DNA of 13,209 nucleotides. Source: Peptoniphilaceae bacterium (GTDB taxonomy: Bacteria; Bacillota; Clostridia; Tissierellales; Peptoniphilaceae). A program made the position numbers and the translations under genes. How positions within the stretch are numbered: the first letter of the stretch is position 1; every line of letters starts with the position of its first letter. Below the pieces are notes generated by a model, which saw nothing but the letters and a program-made list of their open reading frames with translations, had not been told where the DNA came from and did not search any database. Of this stretch, positions 6,005 to 13,140 are shown piece after piece. Location of the stretch: positions 1-13,209 of the forward strand of contig JASLJE010000039.1 in assembly GCA_030152565.1 (NCBI GenBank), in the 5' to 3' direction.

Positions 6005-6700
6005 ATGAAGAAAAAAAGTGACAGGATAGAATTTTTTTTAAAACTAGTTCTTGGCCTAGGCTGCCTACTTTTTATCTATCCTTTTATAGGAGAAAAAGTA
6101 AATAAATGGCAGGTGGAAAAGGCCATGAAGATCATGGAAGAAAACCAGCTAGGATCTGACCAGGCCAGGCTGGATAGGATAAGGTCCTACAATGACTACC
6201 TCCTTCTAGACCAGCTGGAAAAGATAAGAAAATTTGATGATTTAAAGTCTGATGAGGCAGCCTACTATAGGGACTTGGAAAGAGAACCCAGTCTTTTAGG
6301 CTATTTAGAAATAGAGGCCATTAGGGAAAGATTAGAAGTCTATGCAGGCCTGGATGAAGAGACCTTAAATAGTGGAGTAGGCCACATTCCAGGGACATCT
6401 CTACCCTTTCCAGGTACTAGTGTTAAGTCTGTTTTAACCAGCCATACAGGAGCCATAGGTAGAAGACTTTTTTCTAGACTGGATCGGCTAAAAAAAGGGG
6501 ATAGGATTTATTTTACAAGTCCAGACTATAAGCTAGTCTATGAAGTAGATAGAATAGATGTGGTCACCAGTGGAGATTTTACCAAGACCTTGATTGAGGA
6601 AGGAAAAAACTACCTAAGCCTTATTACCTGTACCCCTAAGGGGGTAAATTCCCACAGGCTTATAGTTAGGGCCAAGTTAATAGAAGAGAAGATAAACTAG
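6005..6700 (+). CDS. Class C-type sortase (pilin polymerase or anchoring enzyme)
   Basis: A 231-aa membrane-bound cysteine transpeptidase that cleaves LPXTG-like signals and joins pilins or anchors them to cell wall. The ATG at 6005 was chosen: AGGA lies 9 nt upstream, whereas the upstream in-frame TTG at 5957 is part of the -35 box. There is an N-terminal membrane segment (about 10-28), then GHIPGTSLPFPG (126-137). The catalytic His147 is in SVLTSHTG, Cys209 in SLITCTPKG and Arg218 in NSHRLIVR, so the triad is complete. The protein ends 12 residues after LIVR, without the C-terminal membrane segment common in class C enzymes. I see no clear DPF/DPW lid motif; FDDL (77-80) is the nearest candidate. 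It is separate from the pilin by the ribosomal block but is its likely enzyme, with MPETG as the candidate substrate signal. The exact substrate is an inference. Confidence 0.9.
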   Translation: MKKKSDRIEFFLKLVLGLGCLLFIYPFIGEKVNKWQVEKAMKIMEENQLGSDQARLDRIRSYNDYLLLDQLEKIRKFDDLKSDEAAYYRDLEREPSLLGYLEIEAIRERLEVYAGLDEETLNSGVGHIPGTSLPFPGTSVKSVLTSHTGAIGRRLFSRLDRLKKGDRIYFTSPDYKLVYEVDRIDVVTSGDFTKTLIEEGKNYLSLITCTPKGVNSHRLIVRAKLIEEKIN

Positions 6701-6722
6701 GGGGACCTGGTTTATTTTTTTT
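6692..6722 (+). terminator. Intrinsic terminator after the sortase
   Basis: ATAAACTAGG (6692-6701), GGGA loop, CCTGGTTTAT (6706-6715): ten pairs with one G-T, followed by seven T to 6722. The 5' arm includes the sortase stop codon. Confidence 0.88.
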
Positions 6723-6730
6723 GGGAAAAT
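6719..6730. repeat. TTTTGGGAAAAT repeat, copy 1
   Basis: This 12-bp sequence is palindromic outside its centre and recurs exactly at 6869-6880, 150 bp downstream. This copy overlaps the end of the sortase terminator T-run, so its A/T character is partly explained by that. Confidence 0.4.
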
Positions 6731-6865
6731 ATTGATTTAAATAAATAAAATATATGTGGTTTTGCTTTGATTTTTCAGGCTATAAAAGTCCAAAAACAGA
6801 CCCTAAACCATAGCTGAATCACTATTTATCTAGACTGGGGATTTTGATATCTTATAACCCGTGTG

Positions 6866-6882
6866 GGATTTTGGGAAAATCC
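6866..6882. promoter_or_regulatory. Palindrome upstream of the transporter promoter, operator candidate
   Basis: GGATTTT-GGG-AAAATCC is a perfect 7-bp inverted repeat containing copy 2 of TTTTGGGAAAAT. It ends 7 nt before the -35 box. It resembles the CodY consensus AATTTTCWGAAAATT at 11 of 15 positions. It is itself nested inside an outer inverted repeat, GATATCTT (6846-6853) with AAGATATT (6884-6891), whose right arm enters the -35 box. A role in controlling the operon is inferred; the regulator is unknown. Confidence 0.4.
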
Positions 6883-6889
6883 AAAGATA

Positions 6890-6918
6890 TTGTAAAAAAA
6901 CTGTGGATACTTTATAAT
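6890..6918 (+). promoter_or_regulatory. Promoter of the BMP transporter operon
   Basis: TTGTAA (6890-6895), 17-nt spacer, perfect TATAAT (6913-6918). The start would be near 6925, giving a leader of about 33 nt with AAGGGGG before the ATG at 6958. The consensus -10 suits the high expression suggested by the codon use of the first gene. Confidence 0.7.
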
Positions 6919-6957
6919 AAGAGTAGACTGATTGTCATAAATATCAAAGGGGGAAAT

Positions 6958-8148
6958 ATGAATAAAAATATTTCAAAAAAATTAATTACCCTAATGTTAG
7001 TTTTAACATTAGTGTTAACAGCTTGTAGTGGGGGTGGGACACCACAAGAAAACGAAGACGGAGAAAAACCACAAGTAGAAGAAAATGAAAAACCTGAAAC
7101 TGAAGAAGGTGAAAAGACTGAAGGGGAAGCTAAGAAAATAGTTATAGTAACTAGCCCATCAGGAGTAGACGACGGAAGTTTTAACCAAGACAACTATGAA
7201 GGTATTAAGGAATTCTTAAAAGAAAACCCTGACTATGAAGTTCAAGCCATTCAAGAACAAGACGTTGCAGCATCAGTAAAGGCTGTAGCAGACGTTGTTG
7301 GTGACTATGACATAATAGTTACACCAGGTTTCCAATTTGGTGGTATATCTGAATTGGCAGTAGCCAACCCAGAAAAATCCTTTATTTTAGTTGATTCTGA
7401 ACCAGCTGAATTAGATGGAACAAATGAATTTGACAATATTTATTCCATGATGTTTGCTGAAGAAGAGTCAGGTTTCCTAGCAGGTATAGCAGCAGCTTTA
7501 GAAACTAAGACAGGCAAGGTAGCTGTAGTAAACGGTATAGCCTTTCCTTCAAATGTTAACTACCAATTTGGTTTTGAATCAGGAGTTAACTATGCCAACA
7601 AGCATTTAGGTGCCAAGGCAGAAGTTGTTGAGATAGAATCCTATGCGGGAACAGACGTTAGAGATGAAAATGTTGGCGGTAACTATGTGGGAGACTTTAA
7701 TGATGAGTCCACAGGTAAGGTAGTGGGAGAAGCCCTACTGGAAAAAGGCGTTGACATTATGTTAGTTGCAGCTGGTGGATCAGGTAACGGTGTGTTTACA
7801 GCAGTTAAGGAAGCAGAAGATGCTTTTGTTATAGGTTGTGACGTTGACCAATACGATGATGGAGTTGCAGGAGATAGAAATATTATACTTACATCTGCTT
7901 TAAAGAATATGAGCATAAACGTAGAGCGTTCACTTAATAGGATTAAGGATGGAAGCTTTAAGGGAGAAAATGCTTTATTAAAGGCAGATACCCAATCTAC
8001 AGGCTATGTTAAAGAAGAAGGTAGACACCAATTAAGCGAAGAAACAATTAAGAAATTAGATGAAGCCTATGCGAAGCTAGAAGCTGGTGAAATAGTTCCA
8101 GCATCAAACTTCAATGAGCATGCACCTGATAATTTCCCAGGACTATAA
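6958..8148 (+). CDS. BMP/PnrA-family substrate-binding lipoprotein of an ABC importer
   Basis: A 396-aa lipoprotein, probably a nucleoside receptor. The ATG at 6958 was chosen over the in-frame ATG at 6844: it has GGGGG upstream, begins a classical signal peptide (MNKNISKK plus hydrophobic core) and lies downstream of the promoter. The lipobox LTAC places the lipidated residue at Cys23. A Glu-rich linker follows (about 30-58). The periplasmic-binding domain starts KIVIVTSPSGVDDGSFNQ, where VDDxSFNQ is a PnrA-family ligand motif. IGCDVDQYDDG and NIILTSALKNM are further family motifs. Purine nucleosides are the known ligands of several relatives; the ligand here is inferred. Codon use (TTA, AGA, GAA) resembles the ribosomal genes, unlike the ABC genes after it, suggesting high expression. 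Confidence 0.92.
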   Translation: MNKNISKKLITLMLVLTLVLTACSGGGTPQENEDGEKPQVEENEKPETEEGEKTEGEAKKIVIVTSPSGVDDGSFNQDNYEGIKEFLKENPDYEVQAIQEQDVAASVKAVADVVGDYDIIVTPGFQFGGISELAVANPEKSFILVDSEPAELDGTNEFDNIYSMMFAEEESGFLAGIAAALETKTGKVAVVNGIAFPSNVNYQFGFESGVNYANKHLGAKAEVVEIESYAGTDVRDENVGGNYVGDFNDESTGKVVGEALLEKGVDIMLVAAGGSGNGVFTAVKEAEDAFVIGCDVDQYDDGVAGDRNIILTSALKNMSINVERSLNRIKDGSFKGENALLKADTQSTGYVKEEGRHQLSEETIKKLDEAYAKLEAGEIVPASNFNEHAPDNFPGL

Positions 8149-8164
8149 TTGAATGTTTAAGATG

Positions 8165-8187
8165 AAGCGTAGACCTTGTCTACGCTT
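8165..8187 (+). terminator. Intercistronic hairpin between lipoprotein and ATPase
   Basis: AAGCGTAGA-CCTTG-TCTACGCTT is a perfect 9-bp stem with a 5-nt loop, followed by TATATATT rather than a T-run. It probably protects the 3' end of lipoprotein mRNA or causes partial termination, giving receptor in excess over transporter. Full termination is unlikely because no promoter is evident before the ATPase. Confidence 0.6.
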
Positions 8188-8207
8188 TATATATTGATGA
8201 GGTAGAA

Positions 8208-9746
8208 ATGGCAGACTATATTGTAGAATTTAAAAATATAACCAAGAGATTTCCAGGTATTGTTGCCAATGACAAGATAAGCCTGGGCATAGAAGAAGGG
8301 GAGATTTTTGCCCTGCTAGGTGAAAACGGAGCAGGTAAATCAGTTCTTATGAGTATGCTCTTTGGCATGTATGAACCGGATGAAGGTGAAATATATGTAA
8401 GAGGTGAAAAAATTGAGGACTATTCTCCTAAAAAGGCAACTGAATTAAATATTGGCATGGTCCACCAACATTTTAAATTGGTGGAAAATTACTCCATAGC
8501 TGAAAATATTGTACTAGGCATGGAACCAGTAGAAAAGAAATTTGGAATTTTTAATAAATTAAACATAAAAAAATCAGAAAAAGAGATTGAAGACCTATCA
8601 AAAAAATACGGCTTGGAAGTAGATCCTAGGGCCCTGATAGAAGACACTAATATAGCCACTAGACAGAGGGTGGAAATCTTAAAAATGCTTTATAGGGAGG
8701 CTGAAATCCTAATCTTTGACGAACCAACAGCCATCCTAACCCCTCAGGAAATAGAATATTTATTGGAAGTTATTTTAGAGTTCAAAAAAAGTGGTAAGAC
8801 CATTATTTTGATTACCCATAAGTTGGATGAAATCAAGAAGGTGGCAGATAGGTTTGCTGTCCTAAATAGGGGGAGACTTGTTGATGTGAGAAAGGTCGAG
8901 GGCACATCTACTGCAGAAATGGCCAGACTTATGGTGGGAAGAGAAGTAGAAGATGTCCATGCGGCCAGCAAGGAAAAATTTGGAAGAAAGGTCTTGGAAG
9001 TAAAGGACCTAAGCATATATGAAGAGAAGATAAAGATGGTGGACAAGCTTAATTTTTCCATTAGGCAGGGGGAAATTTTTGCCATAGCAGGAGTATCTGG
9101 CAATGGGCAAAACCAGGTGGCAGATGCCTTAGCAGGCCTTATAGATATAGATGGAGGCCAGGTTATTCTAAATGACAAGGACATAAGTAAGATGTCCATT
9201 AGGGAGAGAAAGGAAATAGGCATATCCTACATACCAGAAGACAGGCAGGGCTACGGCCTAGTCCTAGACTTTGATGTGGCCAACAATATGATTTTAAACG
9301 ACTACTATAGGGAGCCTTTTTCTAAAAATGGTCTTAGACAAACTGGGGAAATTGATAGCTATGCTAACAAGCTAGTTGAAGACTACGATATAAGGTCCAA
9401 CAATGGAATCAGATCAATAACCAGGTCCCTAAGTGGAGGTAACCAACAAAAGATGATTATAGCCAGAGAGATTGAACAGGACAATGAACTACTAATCTTT
9501 GTTCAACCGACCAGAGGCTTGGATATAGGAGCCATAAATAATACCTGGAGTCAAATCCTAAGAGAAAGGGATAAAAATAAGGCTATCCTTCTTATATCCT
9601 ATGAACTGGAGGAGGTAATAGCCCTGGCAGATACTATAGGAGTTATCTATAATGGGGAACTTTTGACCACAAGAGACAAGAGGGAACTTAGCAGAAATGA
9701 AATTGGAGAATATATGATGGGGGTAAAAAGAGATGGAAAAAACTAA
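8208..9746 (+). CDS. Double ABC ATPase of BMP-type nucleoside/sugar importer
   Basis: A 512-aa cytoplasmic energy subunit with two fused nucleotide-binding domains, as in the RbsA/YufO/NupA group. NBD1 has Walker A GENGAGKS (38-45), Q-loop Gln87, Walker B ILIFDEP (167-173) and His204, but TNIATRQRV (147-155) stands where relatives have LSVGxQQRV. NBD2 has a degenerate Walker A region GVSGNGQN (295-302, no Lys), intact signature LSGGNQQK (408-415), and QPTRGLD (433-439) where the catalytic Glu is Gln, as is usual in this family. One composite site (Walker A1 plus signature 2) therefore looks complete and the other degenerate on both sides. TGATGAGG precedes the ATG. The 3' end overlaps the first permease by 14 nt. 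Confidence 0.95.
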   Translation: MADYIVEFKNITKRFPGIVANDKISLGIEEGEIFALLGENGAGKSVLMSMLFGMYEPDEGEIYVRGEKIEDYSPKKATELNIGMVHQHFKLVENYSIAENIVLGMEPVEKKFGIFNKLNIKKSEKEIEDLSKKYGLEVDPRALIEDTNIATRQRVEILKMLYREAEILIFDEPTAILTPQEIEYLLEVILEFKKSGKTIILITHKLDEIKKVADRFAVLNRGRLVDVRKVEGTSTAEMARLMVGREVEDVHAASKEKFGRKVLEVKDLSIYEEKIKMVDKLNFSIRQGEIFAIAGVSGNGQNQVADALAGLIDIDGGQVILNDKDISKMSIRERKEIGISYIPEDRQGYGLVLDFDVANNMILNDYYREPFSKNGLRQTGEIDSYANKLVEDYDIRSNNGIRSITRSLSGGNQQKMIIAREIEQDNELLIFVQPTRGLDIGAINNTWSQILRERDKNKAILLISYELEEVIALADTIGVIYNGELLTTRDKRELSRNEIGEYMMGVKRDGKN

Positions 9747-10875
9747 GAAGAAAAAATCCTTGGGCCTATTTTCCGACCCTAGGAAGCAGAAAATAACCAT
9801 ACCACTCCTATCAATACTTTTAAGTCTTATAGCTGGGAGTCTAGTTATTCTTTTAGTGGGAAAAAACCCACTTGATGCCTACAAGGCCCTCCTACAAGGT
9901 TCAGGCTTTATAGCCAAGCCTAAGTATGCGGGAGGAACCAGTATGCTAACAGATTTTACAGGATTTTTAGATGCCCTAGCTCCTATGATCTTTGCTGCCC
10001 TGGCAGTTATAGTGGCCATGAAGGCAGGACTTTTTAACATAGGAGTTTCAGGACAAATGCTTTTGGCAGGCTTTATAGCGACCATAACCATAGGCTATTC
10101 AGACCTTAACCACTACCTGGCCAAGCCTTTAGTAGTCCTAATAGGCTTTCTGATGGGTGCCTTGGCAGGGGGCTTTATAGGCTTTTTAAAGTATAAGTTT
10201 AATATAAATGAAGTAGTTTCCAGTATAATGTTAAATAATATATTTTCCTTTATCATAAGCTACTTTATAAATACCAGATATGTAAACCCAGTATCCAGAC
10301 AGTCAAATGCCATTAGCAAGGAGGCCAGTCTAACCCTTAAGTCATTTTCGCTTAATGGGATAAGACTAGACCTACCTATAGGTATAATCCTGGCCCTAAT
10401 AACCAGTTTTATCATCTATAGACTTTTGGAAAAAACAACCCTGGGCTATGAAATAAAGGCAGTTGGTTTTAACAAAAATGCAGCCAACTATGCAGGTATA
10501 AATGTGGACAAGACTATTTTAAAAACCATGTTTATAAGCGGAGGCCTGGCAGGTCTGGCAGGAGTTACCTATTACTTAGGCTATTTCTCTTCCATCCAAC
10601 CCAAGGTCCTATCCCCGCTAGGCTTTGATGCTATAGCGACTGCTCTTTTAGCCAATAATAATCCTTTGGCAGCCATATTTTCATCTATCCTGGTGACCAT
10701 ATTAAGCAAGGGATCAGTCTATATGAGTTCTAATGTGGGAGTAGTTAAGGAAATCTCTGGTGTAATAACCAGTCTAATCCTTCTATTTAGTGCTACCAGC
10801 CTATACATGAAGGAAAAAATAAATAAGAAAACCAGTGAAAAAGAAATCGAGAAAAGAGGTGGAGCTGATGACTAA
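9733..10875 (+). CDS. ABC importer permease 1 (BPD_transp_2 family)
   Basis: A 380-aa integral membrane subunit. A basic N-terminus (EKTKKKK) precedes the first span (about 23-42); there are about eight to ten hydrophobic segments in all. Family motifs are AMKAGLFNIGVSGQMLLAGF (about 95-114) and NINEVVSSIMLNNI (157-170), typical of nucleoside-type permeases (YufP/NupP-like). It pairs with the permease encoded next to form the heterodimeric channel. Its start overlaps the ATPase end by 14 nt, with GGGGG upstream, and its end overlaps permease 2 by 8 nt, so translation is probably coupled. Codon use is rich in CTA, ATA and GCC. Confidence 0.94.
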   Translation: MEKTKKKKSLGLFSDPRKQKITIPLLSILLSLIAGSLVILLVGKNPLDAYKALLQGSGFIAKPKYAGGTSMLTDFTGFLDALAPMIFAALAVIVAMKAGLFNIGVSGQMLLAGFIATITIGYSDLNHYLAKPLVVLIGFLMGALAGGFIGFLKYKFNINEVVSSIMLNNIFSFIISYFINTRYVNPVSRQSNAISKEASLTLKSFSLNGIRLDLPIGIILALITSFIIYRLLEKTTLGYEIKAVGFNKNAANYAGINVDKTILKTMFISGGLAGLAGVTYYLGYFSSIQPKVLSPLGFDAIATALLANNNPLAAIFSSILVTILSKGSVYMSSNVGVVKEISGVITSLILLFSATSLYMKEKINKKTSEKEIEKRGGADD

Positions 10876-11830
10876 GGTAATAACAGATGGTTTAGCCTTT
10901 GCCCTTCCCCTATTTATAATAGCCATAGGGGGAATCTACAGCGAAAGAAGTGGGATAACCAACCTGGCCCTGGAAGGACTTCTAGGCTTTGGGGCCTTTT
11001 TTGGCGCCATGATGGTGGTTATTATAGGAAAAAATAATCCCCAGCTAATAGGGGGGAAGGGAATCTACCTGGGCCTGTTTTTTGCCGCCCTGGGAGGAGC
11101 AATCTTTTCCTTGATCCACGCCCTTTTAACCATAAGATTTAAAGCCAACCAGGTTATATCAGGTGTGGTATTAAATATCCTAAGCCTGTCCTTGACAGAG
11201 TTTTTAACCAGGCAGATTAATGGTGCTATCTTTAAGGCGCCCAGTAATAAGTTCCAATTGGGAGTGGCTGAAAAGATAAGTATACCAGGCCTATCAAAAC
11301 TACCCTTTATAGGCTTTATCTTTAGGGACCTTTATCCCTTTATACCAGTAATAATAGTTTTAGCCTTAGTCTTTACCTATATTTTAAACAAGACCAGGTT
11401 TGGTATGAGACTAAAGGCGGCAGGGGACAATCCTCAGGCTGTAGATGCAGCAGGAGTAGACGTAAATAAGATTAGGTTTATAGCCATAGTCATATCTGGA
11501 GCCCTATCAGGAGTAGGGGGCATGAGCTTTGCCTATTCCATATCGGCAAACTTTTCTCCAAGCATCTATGCAGGCTTTGGTTACTTGGCCATAGCAGGCC
11601 TTATCTTTGGTAACTGGAATATAGGTCCAACCCTATTTTCCACCCTTCTTTTTGGCCTGGCCAGAAGTGGAGGCTACCAATTGGCCCAAGTTTTAAAAAT
11701 GTCTTCAACATTTTCAGACATTATTATGACCCTACCCTATGTTTTAACCCTGGTACTTTTAATTTTCTTTTCTAAGAATAACCAGGCACCTAGGGCCTTG
11801 GGAGAAATATATGACAAGGGGAAAAGATAA
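10868..11830 (+). CDS. ABC importer permease 2 (BPD_transp_2 family)
   Basis: A 320-aa integral membrane partner of permease 1. The ATG at 10868 was chosen over the in-frame ATG at 10835, because AGGTGGAG lies just upstream and the product then begins with the family-like MTKVITDGLAFALPLF. Motifs include GIYSERSGITNLALEGLLGFGAF (about 22-44), KANQVISGVVLNILS (92-106) and FGMRLKAAGDNPQAVDAAGVDV. These match YufQ/NupQ-type permeases. The final A of its TAA is the first base of the next ATG, a 1-nt overlap indicating coupled translation. Confidence 0.94.
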   Translation: MTKVITDGLAFALPLFIIAIGGIYSERSGITNLALEGLLGFGAFFGAMMVVIIGKNNPQLIGGKGIYLGLFFAALGGAIFSLIHALLTIRFKANQVISGVVLNILSLSLTEFLTRQINGAIFKAPSNKFQLGVAEKISIPGLSKLPFIGFIFRDLYPFIPVIIVLALVFTYILNKTRFGMRLKAAGDNPQAVDAAGVDVNKIRFIAIVISGALSGVGGMSFAYSISANFSPSIYAGFGYLAIAGLIFGNWNIGPTLFSTLLFGLARSGGYQLAQVLKMSSTFSDIIMTLPYVLTLVLLIFFSKNNQAPRALGEIYDKGKR

Positions 11831-12276
11831 TGGATGCAAAATACTATATAGAAAAATATAAGATGATAAAACACCAGGAAGGCGGCTACTTTAGCCTGCC
11901 TGTAAAGACGGATTTCACCATAGAAAAAGAGCTTCTAGGACCAGGCTACAAGGGGGATAGACAGTCAGCTTCTGTCATCTACTACCTTTTAGAAAAAGGG
12001 GACAAGTCAGCCTGGCACAGGTTAAGATCCTGTGAGTTTTGGTTCTACCATGACGGAGGAAGTCTGGAGATGGCCATGAAAAAAAACTGGGAGGATCCAG
12101 CTGAAAAAAAGGTCCTATCTAAAAAAGATGGAAACTTCTTTCTAGCTGTGCCAGAAAACTACTGGCAGACTTCACGTTTAGTAGAAGGGGACTTTATCCT
12201 AGTATCTTGTGTGGTAAGTCCAGCCTATGACGACTTGGAATTTGAATTATATGGGGGAGAAGATGGAAATATTTAA
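11830..12276 (+). CDS. DUF985 (Cupin_5) family protein
   Basis: A 148-aa small beta-barrel cupin, expected to be cytoplasmic. Family landmarks are HQEGGYF (15-21), SASVIYYLLEKGDKSAWHRL (46-65), Glu69, WFYHDG (71-76), VPENYWQ (107-113) and CVVSPAYDDLEFEL (127-140). The family resembles sugar-modifying cupins such as epimerases, but no activity is firmly established, so none is assigned. His63, Glu69 and His74 could line a ligand or metal site. It is embedded in the transporter operon, sharing one base with permease 2 and overlapping the next gene by 14 nt, so it probably acts on the imported compound or a product of it. Confidence 0.88.
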   Translation: MDAKYYIEKYKMIKHQEGGYFSLPVKTDFTIEKELLGPGYKGDRQSASVIYYLLEKGDKSAWHRLRSCEFWFYHDGGSLEMAMKKNWEDPAEKKVLSKKDGNFFLAVPENYWQTSRLVEGDFILVSCVVSPAYDDLEFELYGGEDGNI

Positions 12277-13018
12277 CTTAAAAGACAAGGTGGCCCTGGT
12301 TACAGGAAGTTCCAGGGGCATGGGCCAGGCCATAGCCCTAGGCCTAGCCCAAGCAGGTGCCAGGGTAATAGGCCTGGCTAGAAGTAACAATGATGAAACC
12401 AAATTTATGATGACTGAAAAGGGCTATGAATTCAAATCAGTTATCTATGACCTGGCAGACTTTCAAGGCATGGAAGACCTGGCCAAGGAGGTCATAAATA
12501 TTTATGGCAGGGTGGACATTCTGGTAAATAATGCTGGCATAATCAGACTAGACAAGGCAGAGGACCAAAGTTTGGAAGACTATGACCAGGTTATGGATGT
12601 AAATGTTAAGAGTATCTTTCTCTTATCCCAGGCCATAGGTAAAAACATGATCAAGAACAAGTCAGGCAAGATAATAAATACAGCCTCTATCCACGCCCTG
12701 GGCGGAGGATTTGACTGCCTGTCCTACACTGCCAGCAAACACGCAGTAGTGGGCATTACCAAGGCCATGGCCAATGAGTGGGGCAAGTACAATATAAATG
12801 TAAATGCCATAGCACCAGGCTATACCATAAGTGACAATACTAAAAACTTAAGAAAAAATACAGAGTTAACTAACCAGATAACAGAGTCCATTCCCTTAAA
12901 GAGATGGGCCAAGCCTGAAGATATAGTAGGACCAGTAATATTTTTGGCCTCCAGCGCTTCAGACTATGTAAATGGTGAACTTTTGGTTATTGATGGTGGC
13001 CTACAAAATGTCCACTAG
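12263..13018 (+). CDS. Short-chain dehydrogenase, KduD-like
   Basis: A 251-aa NAD(P)-dependent oxidoreductase with a Rossmann fold. The ATG at 12263 was preferred to an in-frame ATG at 12227 because GGGGGAG lies just upstream and the product then begins MEIFNLKDKVALVTG. TGSSRGMG (14-21) is the cofactor loop. NNAG (89-92) and catalytic Asn114, Ser142, Tyr155 and Lys159 (YTASK) are complete. NEWGKYNINVNAIAPGYT, the Trp215 region and SSASDYVNG resemble KduD (2-dehydro-3-deoxy-D-gluconate 5-dehydrogenase) closely, but related SDRs act on other sugars and polyols, so the substrate is not assigned. It is the last gene of the operon; its 14-nt overlap with DUF985 suggests coupled expression. Confidence 0.9.
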   Translation: MEIFNLKDKVALVTGSSRGMGQAIALGLAQAGARVIGLARSNNDETKFMMTEKGYEFKSVIYDLADFQGMEDLAKEVINIYGRVDILVNNAGIIRLDKAEDQSLEDYDQVMDVNVKSIFLLSQAIGKNMIKNKSGKIINTASIHALGGGFDCLSYTASKHAVVGITKAMANEWGKYNINVNAIAPGYTISDNTKNLRKNTELTNQITESIPLKRWAKPEDIVGPVIFLASSASDYVNGELLVIDGGLQNVH

Positions 13019-13025
13019 AACCTAT

Positions 13026-13051
13026 CCCTGTCCTAGACAGGGCTTTTTTTT
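13026..13051 (+). terminator. Intrinsic terminator of the transporter operon
   Basis: CCCTGTC (13026-13032), CTA loop, GACAGGG (13036-13042), then C and eight T (13044-13051). It is a perfect 7-bp stem shortly after the dehydrogenase stop. Confidence 0.92.
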
Positions 13052-13058
13052 ACCCTAA

Positions 13059-13074
13059 ATGTATAAAGATACAT
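13059..13074. repeat. Inverted repeat ATGTAT-AAAG-ATACAT
   Basis: A perfect 6-bp inverted repeat with a 4-nt spacer in an A/T-rich stretch, about 70 bp before the next promoter. It could be a regulatory site, but such short repeats arise easily in A/T-rich DNA. Confidence 0.3.
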
Positions 13075-13088
13075 ATAACTATATAATA

Positions 13089-13102
13089 TTACTTTAAAGT
13101 AA
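13089..13102. promoter_or_regulatory. 14-bp perfect palindrome, operator candidate
   Basis: TTACTTTAAAGTAA is identical to its own reverse complement. It lies 38 bp upstream of the -35 box at 13141. A dimeric repressor or activator site is a reasonable guess; no regulator can be named from the sequence. Confidence 0.4.
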
Positions 13103-13140
13103 CAGCTAGGACCTTCTAGACCTAAAAAACCTAAAATAGA

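Noticed and set aside
6844..6957. N-terminal extension of the lipoprotein from ATG 6844
   Set aside because: It would place 38 residues before a clear signal peptide and lies across the promoter; the ATG at 6958 has a good ribosome binding site.
6723..6957. Purine-type riboswitch before the BMP operon
   Set aside because: The genes made it plausible and TATAA is present, but the conserved loop and junction bases are missing and the candidate structure lies upstream of the predicted promoter.
8744..9223. 159-codon open frame on the - strand inside the ATPase gene
   Set aside because: It is antisense to conserved NBD motifs and shows no recognisable domain or start signal.
9558..9800. - strand 80-codon frame across the ATPase-permease junction
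   Set aside because: It lies opposite two well-supported overlapping genes and has no start signal.
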